Source: Macrobrachium rosenbergii
Taxonomy: Eukaryota; Arthropoda; Malacostraca; Decapoda; Palaemonidae
Assembly: GCF_040412425.1 (NCBI RefSeq)
Contig: NC_089744.1
Location: forward strand, 43,669,099 to 43,733,098
DNA: 64,000 nucleotides
Direction of reading: 5' to 3'
The notes under the pieces are model-generated. The model searched no databases. It was not told the origin of the DNA and saw nothing but the letters and a program-made list of their open reading frames with translations. Within the stretch, counting starts at the first letter, position 1. The number at the start of each line of letters is the position of its first letter. Positions 34,284 through 48,919 of this stretch are shown here, piece after piece. Position numbers and translations under genes: made by a program.

Positions 34284-35060
34284 ATGGAATATGGGGTTTT
34301 CGAGAAGTTGATCTCCAAGCATCTTTGTAGGTTTGTTGAGGTCAAGAACCTGCCACCAGCATTACAGTTTGGGTTTCGTAAAGGCCTTGGTACTTGTGAG
34401 TCAATATCTGCCGTCTTGCAGAATGCTCTGGATGAGGGTGCAGAGGCACGCATGGACAGTCTAGATTTTAGTGCAGCTTTTGATTGTATGAATCATAAAG
34501 CATTTAATCTACCAGTTAGAGTATTGGGAATTGGTAAACCTTTTATTAATATTGTAAATGTATATTAATAGGCAGGACCTAAAAGTTCGGTGTTAATGGC
34601 CATTGTAGTAGCCATAGTAATGTCATTTCAGATGTTCCTCAAGGTAGTGTTCTTGGACCTTTGCTGTTTATTATTTATGCTAGTGACATGTGGCAAGGTC
34701 TGGAGAACAACTGGATTTCTTACTCTGTTGATGCCACTCTTCTAGTTGTTGTTCCTTCTCAGCACCTTCGGCCTGTGGTGGCAGAATCCTTGAATAGAGA
34801 TTTGGCACGTATTCGTGAGTGGAACACGTTTTGAAGCATGATCTTAAACCTTCGAAAACTCAAAGTATGATGGTTAGTTGATCCAGAGCACTTTTGCCTT
34901 TGCATCTGTACTTACATTTAACTGGTAAGTTCTTAAATTTTAGTGAGTTTTAAGATTTTAGGTGTAAATTTTGATAATAAATTGACTTTCGAGAAGCAAG
35001 TACGTAATTTTGCTTCCTTTATTTCTCAAAAAGTTAGTATCTGACGGAAATGTTTTATAA
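34284..35060 (+). pseudogene. Jockey-like reverse transcriptase fragment, decayed
   Basis: An open stretch 34284-34568 reads VFEKLISKHLCRF, then QFGFRKGLGTCES, then LDFSAAFDCMNHKA. These are the standard N-terminal reverse transcriptase blocks, including the first catalytic Asp in the AFD motif. After frame changes, DVPQGSVLGPLLFIIYAS appears at about 34628-34680, and the expected FADD box has become ISYSVDATL at about 34716-34740 (catalytic Asp pair lost). At about 34950-35030 'FKILGVNFDNKLTFEKQV' matches the block after the palm. The copy is dead. The QxxYRxGLGTCD style block is typical of Jockey-like elements that I recall from decapods. Confidence 0.75.
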
Positions 35061-35587
35061 TGTTTAGTATTTTATAGTCTTTTCTTCTTCCCTGTTTACG
35101 TAGACGCAAAATGAGTTCATTATTTTTGTTGCATAAAACGGACTACAACGACTAATTTCCTGCACTCTTCTCTATCTGACCTGGCTGTTCTTGCTGCTCG
35201 ACACTAGGGAGGCTGCTGCTTCAAATCCTGTCGTTTCCTAGCATCAGGTTTAATGGTACTTGATCTGCTAGGAGTTTTATGTCGGCTACAACTAAAGTTT
35301 ACCTACTGCGTGGAGTCTTTTGATCTTCAAATGTTTAAGCGAGGAGAAAATTCATTCCTGCTTTCTGTCGACGCCCCCTGAATTCAGGTGTATCGGCTTT
35401 ATTTTCAATTCCCTCATACTTAAAGATTTATCCTCTTCTCTTTTAAAATTGTGTCTATTTTCTGGCTGATTTACTTTGGAACCCTCTTCAGCTTGTTGTC
35501 TGTTGACTCTGTCTATTCGGTTTTCATGTCTATTCGGTTTTCAGCTGAAAAAATGAAAAGAAATTGTGGTAATAGATAAACAAATAA

Positions 35588-35590
<3 letters not shown>
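35061..35590. other. Possible 3' continuation of the retrotransposon remnant
   Basis: Low-quality matches to the C-terminal region of the element are possible around 35330-35390, but no motif is decisive. Confidence 0.25.

Positions 35591-35677
<87 letters not shown>
35591..35677. repeat. (AT)n microsatellite
   Basis: About 43 AT dinucleotides. Confidence 0.98.
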
Positions 35678-35683
<6 letters not shown>

Positions 35684-36189
35684 ATGTGGATATAATTGCC
35701 ATGTTTGTGTGTGTTTATAATTACCAGAACACGTGATAAATGTATTCAGATGTGCCACAGATAAAAAATGAAACACGGTATAAATCCTAACCGGTTCGCC
35801 TGGAGTTTTCCAAGAATATTCGCACCTGAGAAACAGGTAACAGGAAGGGCAATAATTTCAATAGCGTCTGAAGTCATTGCTCCATAATCAAATCTTGTTT
35901 TTATATGTAGGTGGGCCCACTCGTTTGCTGTTAGGCCCAGGTAAACTACCTTCCTCAAAATCTATACATTTTACATGGTTCTTTTGAAATAAGTGGATCG
36001 AGTTAATACATTCCTTTAAAAAACCCTTCTGTTAGGTAAATGCTCTCAAGAAAAAAAATTGAAAGTGCATACATGATGGTTACAGGCCTTGTAATGTACA
36101 AGAACGACTAAGTTGAAAAGATATTTTCCATTTTCATTTATGGAGAAATAACATAAATAACATAATTATCTATGTTATTTCGCCAGCCT

Positions 36190-36800
36190 ATTATCGTCCT
36201 TTTTACCACTCAATCCCTTATTTCTCACTTTGCCAAAACTTCCTATGCCACATACACTGCACAGATACTTAACAGTTTCAAACTCTTTTTTATTCACATA
36301 AGCTCCACACTTCACTACCCTTAAGGAGAATTGGTTTAACGATTTCCTCCCGCATTCCCACCTTGGCGTCAGTAGAAAATTAAAAGTATCTTCCTATCTT
36401 TTGCATCCCCCCCCCCACCGTCTTCCTTTCTTATTTCACCTATTCACCTCTTCTGTCATTCTGCCCACATTTGTTACATTTACTCTCTTTTATGAACAAA
36501 CCGCATCCATTCTCCCTCCACTCTTAACATTCATTGCTCCATATTTCTTGTTTCTATGTACTCTTATAACCTTACTCTTGCTCACATTTACTCTCAAATC
36601 ACTCCTCTTGCCAACACCATCAACTCATATACTAGTAGTTTGCAGTTCGTTTCACTTTCTCAATCTTCAATTAGCACTGCATTGTCTGCAACCACCATCC
36701 ACTCCACTAGCCGTTCACGTTCACAACCCAGTGTCTCACATCTTTACATCTACAGAAACTGTCCCTCTCTGGTTTCTTGTATCTCATAGTTAAAACTACA
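36190..36800 (-). pseudogene. RTE-like non-LTR reverse transcriptase remnant, decayed
   Basis: On the - strand, 36706-36655 reads WMVVADNAVLIED, a degenerate (F)ADD box with Asp changed to Asn. It is followed, after a frame change, by LRVNVSKSKVIRV (about 36605-36560), the block after the palm. Further 3' at 36350-36190 the strand reads IVKPILLKGS and GIGSFGKVRNKGLS. This matches the region where RTE-like elements have 'ILLYGSETW' and 'CGV.R.DRVRNEEI'. Several stops and frame changes. The + strand frame 36401-36793 is a shadow. Confidence 0.65.
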
Positions 36801-38312
36801 ACATAGGCATAGAGACATAACGCACCCTTATCTCAGTGCAATTTTACACGAAACTGGTTTCCCTCCCCCTCCATATTGTAAAATACTTCACTTCATCTCC
36901 AAAATTTCTACTCTGTCGCAACACTATACATACATTCTCAGCTGAGTACTTCACCATCGATTCTGTGATAAGCTCTTCCAAGGCCCATGTACAGCATTTT
37001 TCCTTTTCTTGCACTTAAGTTCCATAACAAAATCTTGACCTAATCATCCTCTTCTTTGTCTAAATTGTCTAAATCACACTTTCCTTTCCCAAATAATGCT
37101 GTTATTATCTATTTTACTGTCTCAAAAAATTATATATATTGTTACATGTGGGCTTTGACTGATGAGTTTTTTAATTAATCAATGTACGTTATGGAGCCCT
37201 GCTTCACCGAAGACACACGTAAACTGTCAATTGAAGCAAAAAGTTACCCTCAAAAAACAGACAATTACTTAATTGGATTAGGTCGCCAGTCGGAACTGTA
37301 TTAATGATTGGATTATTTCTGTAACAAAGGAATTACATCAAACCCCTTTATATCCCACCTAGTCCCAATAAAGAAAGAATGTGTTGTGATAGTGAAGGAA
37401 ATTACATGAACCATTAGTCAACATCGGACACAGTCAGTTTTCCCCGCTTCAAGTAAAAGCTATAACACAATGAGGTTGTACAATAGAGGGTATCGTACGA
37501 AGTTTTAGTATTGATAAAGGCTATTTCTCTTCCAAACAGTGGTGATCAGGATCCAAGGCTTGCCTGAATTTTCACTTACACTTGACCTTCCCTAATTCCT
37601 ACTTAATGCACAGAAATAGCTTATGCAATTTCACTAGGCAGTGATCATTATTCATATACTCAACTTCCTGAAAGAAATACGGTTATACAGGTTCTCTCAT
37701 AAATGGTGGTGAAAGGGTAAGCAATAAAAAAATTAAGTACAGAGGAAGAGTTACCACCAGTCAGCAAATACTTGTCAATTCCAGACTTACCGTTTACGTG
37801 GGCTGCTTGTGCAATGCACCAGACGATTGGGATTCTTGGAAAAAAAACATGTGTATTGTCAATTCACTAGTAAAACAAAGACAGGAGGAGAACAAGCACA
37901 ATGTTAGCCTGAGCACGATGCTTGCTCTTAGTCTGAAAGTTGGTCTCTCTCTGCGGCATCAGGTCAGGGCAGGGCTGTTTGTATGATACCTGTCCAATGC
38001 CCTCAGCAGTCTGAAAAATTGACAGAGACATCATTGAATGCATAGGACAGGGAAAAAGGAAGCTTAAGACCACCTTCACTAGAGGTTACTTGGGGAAAAC
38101 CCTCCCTGTTGGTTGAGGTCTCTATTGCTAACCTATTTCCTACTAAAGAAGTCACTGTTTTGAAAACAGCCTACCGTCCCTCGCCCGCATTCTCTTAGCT
38201 TCGACTGAGACGCCTTCCTGTCTTTGTTAGAATGATTTTCTTACTAAATCATGCAGAGAGGGCGAACAGCAGAATATTTATAAAAATATATGTATATATG
38301 TATATATATATA
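36801..38312. other. No recognisable gene
   Basis: No domain or repeat relative is recognised in this stretch. A small AT run sits at 38286-38312. Confidence 0.4.
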
Positions 38313-39781
<1,469 letters not shown>

Positions 39782-39794
39782 ATGTATACTGTAT

Positions 39795-40601
39795 ATATTT
39801 GTAAGTGTGTGTGATATATAGATTTCGCGTTTCAGTTCATAGAAAAAGCGCTGCGGTTGTTCATTTATTTATGAGCCTTATTATTTATAGTATTCTAGTT
39901 GTTACTGAGCCCGTTATGTTTGTATTAAAAGATGGAATCCTTTAAAATTATGGACAGTTCTTATGATAATTAAGGGATATTATTGTTTGCAGTCGGCGTG
40001 AATTATGATGTTTCCCTAACGCGTATTGCTGAAGGTGGCGTGTAATTTAGAGGGTATAAATTGTTCCCCCGAACGAGTTCATAACGCGAAATGTAGTTAA
40101 CGCTCATATTTACGCACAGTTTTTTCCCCGGTTATTGGATGGCTTAAATCACCACTCTCAAGGATATGTGATTGCATGTGTGTAGCCTATTCTCACATAG
40201 AACCCATATAAAGGCGTATGCTTTTTGTACATAAGGTTTCACACGTATAATTAGGCATAGTTTTTGTCTTTTGTGTAGCCTGTTCACACTTAAACCCCAT
40301 ATAAAAGAGTTTTTACACGTACAATCGGGCATAAGTTTTTTCCACCCATTTTAACGGGAACTGTAAGACTATTATTGGTTATACTTCCCTGCACTGGAAT
40401 TTCAACATATAGGAACTGCAGTGAAATCCACCGTATTTTGCATTAATACAATTTCATTCTTTTTAAATGATCGCGATCTAACATTCATCTTTAGTCAACT
40501 TTGTCATTCGTTTTTCACCGTTAAATAAAGGTGGAAAACATTTACAATTTACAGTTTGCTCCACCAGAAACTTTCTGTAAGAACACGAAATTTCAGTTGC
40601 C

Positions 40602-40602
<1 letters not shown>
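39795..40602. other. No recognisable gene; small internal repeat at 40178-40334
   Basis: Two loosely similar segments around 40178-40240 and 40270-40334 share 'gtgtagcctattctcaca/gtgtagcctgttcacact' and 'ccccatataaa'. No coding signature. Confidence 0.4.

Positions 40603-40669
<67 letters not shown>
40603..40669. repeat. (CA)n microsatellite
   Basis: About 33 CA dinucleotides, located just beyond the C-terminal end of the minus-strand retrotransposon remnant. Confidence 0.98.
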
Positions 40670-40671
<2 letters not shown>

Positions 40672-40699
40672 AAGAACAGAGACATTCAAAGAGTCACTC

Positions 40700-42560
40700 G
40701 ACGTATTCCATATTAATGTCAAATCTACAATGTCGTAACACCCAGAAAATAAGAAAGTCTTCCATTTTTCCTTGGTGGAGTAGAAATTTTCTGTCGCCAT
40801 GATAACAAGTGGCAGCTTATTATGTAGTCTTGGGGCTGCAAATTTGAAGGCGCTCAAAGAACACTCGAAGTGCGTCTGGGCTCGAATAACTTGAAAACAT
40901 CTGTAGGTAGTCTTGTGTTGGCTCCTTCTGTTGGCTGTATTATATGAGGCAAGCCTTTCAAATATTTTGGACATCGTCTTGATAACTTGAGGAACCATTA
41001 AACATATTCTAAACTTCATTCTAGTTTTGATAGAGAGCCAATGCAACTCGAAACAGCGTAAATCCTATCCCAAGGTGCAGTTCTATTTAATGTTTTGTAA
41101 CTTCCAAAGTTGTATTTTGGGTAGATTATGATTGATAGAGCGTCATTAGTCTACTTTAATGATGATGCAATTAATCCCAAAATTATAAATAGAAAACTCA
41201 TCAACATATTTTATAACAAAGGAAACATGTCTGAGATGCTGGTCAGTAATCCTTACAACATTATTCAGTTTTCGTTCCATTTAGTTGTAATTGCATAAAT
41301 GTCATCCATTCCTGTACACTGGTAAGAACATCGTTGAGGTTCTCGTTTGTATCCCCGATGTCGTTTATGGAGAAAAAAACTGGGCGTCATCCTAAGAGCC
41401 CTTGAACTTGAGGTATACCTCGTGTCGATACACAATCGAGTCGTATACATACGAAATAGGCTTGAATCTTACACATTTCCTCTTCTCAGTGTTTCGTAAA
41501 ATGAATATGATTTTCAAGTCTGTGCACAGTACTTTCTGCCAAGCAGGTAATCTTTTAAATGTTCTGAGACTTCATCAGTGATTCCAATGGACTGTAAATC
41601 ATTTGGAAGTGTTGCACAACTGTATCAAAATTCGCATTAAGGTCGAGTAAGACCCAGATACCACATTTGCCTCCATCCCTCACTTCTGAGAGATCACTGA
41701 GAACAGAGCATACAGCAGTCTGTGGAAGATGATTGTCTAGAAGCCGACTGATTGTCTGGCAAAGCATTTACTCCTTACAGGTAATTAATTAATTATTTTG
41801 GAATCATGTGTTCTATTATTTTAGGAATAATTGATAAATTCAAACTGGTCTATTTGAACTTAAGTTTTGATAATAAAGCGCACCTTTCAAAACTGTTTTA
41901 ATAACAGCCATTTTCTCAGATATATGTATTTGCACTCTGAAATAATGACATTTATATCTTCCGCCGTTATATCAGTAAGGCATGAGAAGTTTTCCACTCC
42001 AACAATTTCAGATATTGACATCGCATGAATTTCAGTGTGGGCCGTTGCCCTTTTAATAATTCTATTAAGATAATCGTTATTTATTTATACCTTTAAGTTT
42101 CGATAGTCATGCATTGATGTCAGTACTAATCTGATTGGACGTGTCGACAAAAGGGAAAATTATGGTCTCAAGTTTTTATTTTAAAAAGTGGGATGAAAAA
42201 AAATCAGCCAGTTCTTGATCACTAAAACAAGCAATGAGCATTTTTTCCTTTACATTACCAGTTAAACCACCAAAAGACTGCATAATTTATTCATATCAAT
42301 TGCTGATTCTCAGGCTTTCTTACCAAGTAATTGTTACGGTTCTTTATTATTGTACATTCTTCCCATACGGCTTTAGTCTTTGAACCGTCGCCATTTGTCC
42401 CTTTTGCGGCTTTTTCCCCTCTTTAGTTTCAAAGTCTCGCCCCGGAACCAAACAGATCTGTCCTTAACTGTTGCACATTTCTCCATCAACGGGCAAACAT
42501 TATTATATTGATTGTCATTCACAGGATTATAAAAAATAAAGAGCACATAAGACAATTTAC
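40700..42560 (-). pseudogene. CR1/L2-type non-LTR retrotransposon remnant, decayed
   Basis: Read on the - strand from 42560 downwards: WFRGETLKLKRGKSRKRDKW (linker upstream of the RT), LADFFHP (about 42215), then FSCLTDITAEDINVIISE (about 41965-41910). RT-core motifs then follow: LLDNHLPQTAVCSVLSDLSE and LDLNANFDTV (41767-41600, the AFDTV block with Ala changed to Asn), and QFFFSINDIGDTNENLN with WMTFMQLQLNGTKTE (about 41380-41250). The C-terminal block HWLSIKTRMKFRICL lies at 41046 to about 41000, followed by FAAPRLHNKLP. The order is that of CR1/L2-like elements. Many stops and frame changes. This is the longest retrotransposon trace in the window (about 1.9 kb). Confidence 0.75.
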
Positions 42561-43405
42561 ACAGTGTGTGCTCAACAGATTTAGGTTGCCATGATCACAG
42601 CGAATTTTTGTCTTCGTTTATTTTCCCAATCATTCATTAATGGCAACCTGTGAAGAAAATTCGATCCTAGACAAACACCGGTCTTTATCAGATTGCTTTC
42701 CAGTACCGGTATTCGAATGGTTATAAGCTGAGGTTTCATTTCCATTCGTGGATCTAGTTTTCTTCACAATGTAATTTTGTGGGATTAGTTTAAGAAAGGC
42801 TGCTGATGACGAGTGATTAAAGCTGTGATTCGCAGTCCATTTTGCAGACTGGAAGAGTAAAATTGTTGATGATCGTTTATAGGTCATCAAAAATACAAGT
42901 ATATCCATATGAAATTCTTAAATATATGATGAAATTTATTGGTTGCGTATCGTGAGATTTAGGTATAACTTAACAACATTGTACCGCGCATTAAAATGCT
43001 GTGTGGTTTAAGCCTAACCAAGGAACGAGTGAGGAGGGCAGCTCAGGTCGTATCGTTTCGGCTCTGAAATACCTTCCAGTGGTACGAGCTGTCTCCAAAT
43101 TTATGTTAGAGATTGGTGTTCACAGTACTTCGATAACTGTTATCTTTAACTGCCTTTGAAAAATGAATCCATTCTCTCTCTTCCTCTCGGCTGAGCCTAC
43201 AGGAAATGTGTAAAAGGAACCGACCGTGTGTCAAGTGCTATCGTGTATTTTGTACAGCGTGTACGAATTTTAATTGCTAAATCGTTGTGAACCCTCTGTG
43301 CTGTAAAACTTCCATACAGTTAGCCACTTTATACATCTACTCAGAAGGATCGGCTATAGAGCCCTTCACCTGGCTTCATGGCTTGTATCAAGTACATTAT
43401 ATATA

Positions 43406-43410
<5 letters not shown>
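42561..43410. other. No recognisable gene
   Basis: The - strand frame 42630-42908 could be decayed 5' sequence of the adjacent retrotransposon, but has no endonuclease motif. Confidence 0.3.

Positions 43411-43493
<83 letters not shown>
43411..43493. repeat. Compound microsatellite (AT)n-(GT)n
   Basis: (AT)27 followed directly by (GT)14. Confidence 0.98.
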
Positions 43494-43499
<6 letters not shown>

Positions 43500-43862
43500 A
43501 TATTTCATGAATATCGCTGCTGAATCGCTAACTATTAAGCCCTTATGGCGGAAATACCAGACAGTAGGGTAAAGAGGAATCCGTATAGAACTATAAGTGA
43601 TAAGAGAGTTAGACCAGTGTCTCATCTTTTCAAGGGAGGGGTCTTTATGAGTCTCAGGGAGAAACACTTGCGGAGGTAGAGAGCTGTCCCCAGTCTTAAT
43701 CCCAAAATTTTATTTACCACCCACCCACTGAGTTTTCGACCTTTATGCTGGCCGAACCTCTTCTGTTCCCAGTAAACGTCCCATGTGTAACCTAAAGTGA
43801 TGCCTCCAACAACAACCCAGACCTCACAAACACAGAGGTAACGCCATCAAGTTACTTCAAGA

Positions 43863-44706
43863 CAGATCAGTCTAGGAGACGGTCAGAACTGTTCATCTCT
43901 GCCTGACAACCCCAGAACCAGGGTGATTTTGGAACTCACACTTTTTCACGCTGGACAGAAGTACCAATCCCCGCCACTAACTTGGATTACATCGACATAA
44001 GGGATAAGGGGGTGTGTGAATACAAAACCAGGAAGCAACAAAGGTAATGTGCCCCAGAAGGGATTTTGGTTGGCCAGAATCTTTTTCTTTGACTCTTGTC
44101 ATTGCTCAAGTAATTTCTTGTCTCGTCAACTTAAGCAGTGTATCTACATCCCATGTGTAATTCCTTGACAGTGTATAACATAATTCTCACCTCTTGCTAG
44201 CAGGTGAGTAGAGTAAAGGATCTCCCTCCAATTCTTGCATTTATTCAACTGTAGAGAGAGTACCAGCTCAGTGTTATTCTTACCTGAAATCGTTTCATTC
44301 CAGAAGTGTGATCGATGCCATTACCACCATAGCCATGTGTCTGTGTTCCTGACTGCATGTAAATTTGCACCCTACTGAGGCTGATAGAATTATTGCCTAA
44401 TTGGCTTACAGGTCTACTTGCATGTGGCCAGTATTCATAATTAATGCATTATCCAATTCACTCAATCATTGCTGTTGTGTACATTCCCAACTTACTTACT
44501 TCAATGAAAGTGTCCAGTTTCCTTGGTAATTTCTTCCAGGTTGTGATTGTAAATAATAAATTACTGTTAAGAAACCCATTTTCACTTGGCGACCTACCAT
44601 TCCTTTTTAATTTTTTGTATCTCTTTAGTTAATGTGCTTATGAGGGATTTTTTTAAGGATAAATTATTACTTCAAGACCAAAAGCACTCACAACTCTCCC
44701 CCGTAA
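43863..44706 (+). repeat. Long direct repeat, copy 1 (LTR-retrotransposon end or segmental copy)
   Basis: It matches 48631-49523 in the same orientation from 'cagatcagtctaggaga' to 'cactcacaac...gtaag' with scattered substitutions and small indels; the second copy is longer because of a (CT)n insertion. The repeat might represent paired LTRs or two copies of a retroelement 3' region. No clear TG...CA termini could be fixed. Confidence 0.85.
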
Positions 44707-47229
44707 GCCCGTACCTGTGGCAAAACTTGCTAGCACGTTGCTAATTAATAGGATTAGAAATATCATAAAGTAATCACCTCCCCAGTCTTAGCAATTGATA
44801 CGAACCTGCAACGTTGAAATTTCCTCAGACAGGCTATTTGGAACCAGCATGGAAAGTAACGTGGTTTCAGAACCAGTGTTAAAAGGTGCTATTCACATTT
44901 TTATGGGTAGAAAGGAAATTAGCAATCAGATGCATGGTGTATTTTGATATGTGATTAGGAAATAAATTCAAACCAGTGAGAGCAAAAGTGAATCACAGTG
45001 GAGAGTGTTTTGAACTTGGTGCCACTCAAGATCCTACAAGTTGTTAGGAGGGCAACACTTAGTCAGGGAGAGAGTAGCAAGTTAGGGTTCTTGCCATTTG
45101 CATGTTGGCAACGTGTATGAAATTCGCTAGCTGTCAGGTAGTAGTGTTAACCATTAGCTAGGTGAGCTCACTGCATGTCCTTCGAGAGAAAAGTGTACAA
45201 TTTTCTTTTTGATAGATCGGTGGAATTTTATTTCATCCATAAGGCGTAGGACTACCACGATTGACAACTCGCTCCCCTGTCGGGCTAGCCAGCTCTGTCT
45301 GCTATACAATGTCCACTGTGCTCGCCAGTTGATTTCATTCACCAGAAAAGTTTCGCTCACTCTCACAATTCTTAGCTAGCTTAGTCGCTGTGTTATTTGT
45401 TATATCATTTACCCAATATATGCTTAAACTTTTCTTGCAACAAAGTAGATCATTACAAGTACAAGTATTTCTCATAAATAAGAAAGATTTTATTGCTTTT
45501 GTGTGTGCAACCTTACATTTTTGTATGTGTAACGAGTCCAGTAGATTTCGTTCACACCACTCACCACCACATCATAACAACAGAGGACAGCCATTTGCCC
45601 TCGCTAAAAGCTGTCTGGCAGAACACACCTCTCAAACCAAGGTGGCCATTTAAAAAATCACTATCAAACGCTTTACACTGTCCTCGGAAGCCAATACATA
45701 AGTTTCCATTTAACGTTGACACAAGTTTGGTATCACTGTAGGGAGATCATCTTATAAATCTTACCAGTCCCTTCATTATTGTTACTTAAAACCATAGTCA
45801 TTTTTCATTTAAAAATAAACGTACCTCCTCCTCTTAAAAAGCAATTGATCACTGCCATTATCATTCATTGTAATGTAAGAGGGAACTATATCATTTTATT
45901 AGCTCTGCGATTATCTTTTATTACACATTCTTAAGCTACACTTTTTATTTCATTCGAGAGAGTTTTTTTTTCTCCTTAAGTATTCCTTGTTACCCATTAT
46001 TGTGTAGAGTATATAGGGAAATTAGATAGAAAAGAGAGAGAGAGAACTATAGAAAAGAGAAAAAGTAAAGGGAGAGAAAGAGAGAGAGGGAGAGAGACGT
46101 AAGGAATAAAGAGGGAGGCAGAGAGAACAGTGATAACTCTTAAAAGCTGTGGTTATTATCGTGAATTCAAATACGCTGATCGGGGCAGGACTTTGCATGA
46201 ACAGTGAGCAAGTACATTGCGTTAAAGCCATAAAAACGATCATAAAAGTGGGAAATAGTGGCCTCGCGATTAAGTTAACCAAATCATGAGTCAGCACAGC
46301 CAAAAAAGCTTAGAGCAGCCGACCCTATAACCCCGCCTTCACAGGAGGCGTTTTCATGGAAATTCCAGGAAATTGGGGGCTGGACAAAGTGATGTACTTC
46401 TACACCCGTCAATCAAACATACTAGGGGGGGTCTTTCACACACCCTCCTAAGATCACCTCCAATCAAGTCCTCTAAGGTTAGATTTGAATCACACCCACT
46501 ACAGTCCTTCCAATCAGCTATTTGAAGGGGAGGCCTTGCTGATAAATCCATCCAATAGGACTAGGAGGTGGAGATTGCAGATAACAAGAATTCCAGAGGT
46601 TCAACAGTCAGGAGATCAACAGGAGAGAGCAGATTAAGACTGTGTCCTTTAAGGGAGAGTACGTCTCCCCTCACTTCCGTGTTCCCCATATAGACTGAGT
46701 CAAGTTAATTACTCCAGAGTGATTTTGTTTTATACCACTGTAACCTGTTAATTTTGTACTGATCTTCATAACACTAAGTACTAATTAAAGAGAAGAAATT
46801 ACAGATCTTGTCTCTATATGCCTTCCTGAGAGATATCAATACTTAAAGATAATTAAACTAGAAGAATTATCACATCACAGTGGTAATGATACATCGAGGA
46901 CACATCTAGAGGAAATCAAGTTAAGAAGTGAGAGACTAAAAACATACAACAGAGAGAAAGATCATAACAGTTGTAGGGAACATGATAATTAACATTGGTG
47001 CATGAGTTGATTTAATTATACAACCTTTGCCTTTATAATAATGGAGTCATTTAAAAGCCACTGTCCCCGCAAGTGTTGACCTCTGCTGTGCTTTGGATAA
47101 GCAAATGTAACTAATGCCCTGTCACTGCAATGTGTTGATTTCCATTACGCCTTGGATAAGTGAAATTTTGCTAGAAATGAAGCAAACCAATTTAATGTAC
47201 TAGGCAGTATTTTACTGGTATTTCCCAGT

Positions 47230-47231
<2 letters not shown>
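44707..47231. other. No recognisable gene; possible promoter/LTR-like stretch at 46310-46990
   Basis: The 46310-46990 part has CCAAT-like motifs, 'catatagact' and an 'aattaaag' polyadenylation-like signal upstream of a retroelement gag. It could be an LTR, but I find no paired copy. 46025-46130 is purine-rich (GAGA-like). The rest shows nothing. Confidence 0.25.

Positions 47232-47306
<75 letters not shown>
47232..47306. repeat. (AT)n microsatellite
   Basis: About 37 AT dinucleotides. Confidence 0.97.
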
Positions 47307-47307
<1 letters not shown>

Positions 47308-47934
47308 CAACTGGGAACTTTACAAACCCATTTGTAACCCGTGCTTATCAATGCACTTATTGTGCTAATTTTGTATCTTTTGTGTGTTCCACACTGCTCA
47401 TTAGTGTGCCATTGTTGCACTACATGTTTATTTAATTAATCTGTTTTAAATGAACCACATCTCTACTCCTGTTACCACTGTGTCCATGGACAAGTTAAAC
47501 ATTTCTGTGTTTTTATACACAAAAGTACATAAGTGCCTTTGTCCACTGTGTTACTAATTCATTGCTTCAAGCATTCAGCCTCTGCATGATTGGCTTGACT
47601 ATTGATCGCCACATGTAAGCTCAGCCAAACAGTTCTTTGTGAACCAATAAGAAACCAATCTGCACGTTTTTGTGCCTTTGATTATTCAGTTCTTTGGAAC
47701 TCGGTCAAATCTGCAGGTAAATCTTCTAGTGTGTCATATCTCTGTTCTTCGGAACCATAGTGCACATTTAGTGCCAGTCCCACCTTGTTTTTTGGGGGGC
47801 TCTCCCATTCCACACCATTGTAGGTGTGGCCAGCTTAAGATTTTAACATTTTTTGGGGAAGATCAGACCCTGCTTTAAGCATTAACAAACATGTCTGCTG
47901 AGGAGACAAAACTTTCATAGAGGTAGGGAAGAGT
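47307..47934. other. Possible untranslated leader of the gag remnant
   Basis: No coding signature. Its position directly upstream of the gag-like start fits a leader, but no primer-binding site was identified. Confidence 0.25.
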
Positions 47935-48630
47935 ATGTCATTAAAGGGAGAACAGCTGCTCCAGCGGGTTCAAGATCGAGTAGCTGCCGTCAAGAAAACC
48001 AGAGAAGAAAGAGAGTATGAATTGCAGCTGTAACAGCTGAAGCAAGAAGAGAAGGAGAAGGAGGCAGAGAAGCAGTGACAGCATGAACTAGCCTTAGAAC
48101 AAGAAAGCGAGAAGCAGCAACAGCATGAACTAGCCTTAGAATAAGAAAAAGAGAAACAGCGACAGCATGAACTAACCTTAAGAGAGATGGAACTAGCCTT
48201 GAAGGAAAAGGAAGCCGAGATAGAGAAAACCAAGCAGGACAGTGCCATGGCACTCGCTCAACACTGAGCCGAAATTCCTCCCCCTGTCTCTGTGCCTTCC
48301 ATTATCTCCAGTATCAGTCACCTCATGCTGAAGCGGAATGAAGCAGAGCCAGAAGCATGGCTAGATCAGGTGGAAAAACACTTCTCGGAGTACAATCCGA
48401 CTGAAACTGATTAGGCCATGATTCTTGCAAAACACATGACTGGAAAGGGTCAGGACACCTTCAATTCTTTAGAAAATGGCAACAAGGAAAACCTTGAAGA
48501 GGTCAGGAAGGCCGTAGCGATTGCATATGAAATTACGCCAGAGCACTGGAGGCAAAGATGGCGAGGTCTTCCCAAGGAGATCGGTCAGACATGGTCCTAC
48601 TGGTCTTACAAAAAGAACCAAGCCTTATGG
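47935..48630 (+). pseudogene. gag-like pseudogene of a gypsy-type LTR retrotransposon
   Basis: From the ATG at 47935 a single frame runs about 230 codons with five stops (48031, 48076, 48142, 48265, 48412) and no frameshift. The first 110 codons are a charged heptad-like coiled coil with repeated QHELALE units. Then come a Pro-rich linker and a gag core: EPEAWLDQVEKHF, GKGQDTFNSL, ITPEHWRQRWRGL. The W-x-F/Y start, 'GKA..A' middle and 'ltpe.yr..fr.l' end are characteristic of metaviral gag proteins known from invertebrates. At 48631 the frame enters sequence shared with 43863-44706, so zinc knuckles, protease and pol are missing. All five stops are one C-to-T change away from Gln or Arg codons. 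Confidence 0.75.
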
Positions 48631-48882
48631 CAGATCAGTCTAGGAGATGGTCAGAACTGTTCATCTCTGCCCGACAACCCCAGAACTGGGGTGATTTTGG
48701 AACTCACACTTTTTCATGCTGGACAGAAGTACCAGTTCCCAGATGTCGCCACTAACTTGGATCACATCGACGTAAGGTTGTGTGTGTTTGTGTGTGTGTG
48801 AATACAAAACCAGGAAGCAACAAAGGTAATGTGCCCCAGAAGGGAAATTGGTTGGCCAGTATTTTTTTCTTTGACTCATGTT

Positions 48883-48919
<37 letters not shown>

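Noticed and set aside
47970..48253. - strand Ser/Cys-rich frames of 87-92 codons
   Set aside because: Antisense of the gag coiled-coil repeats; the repetitive Ser/Cys content mirrors the Gln/Glu-rich + strand.
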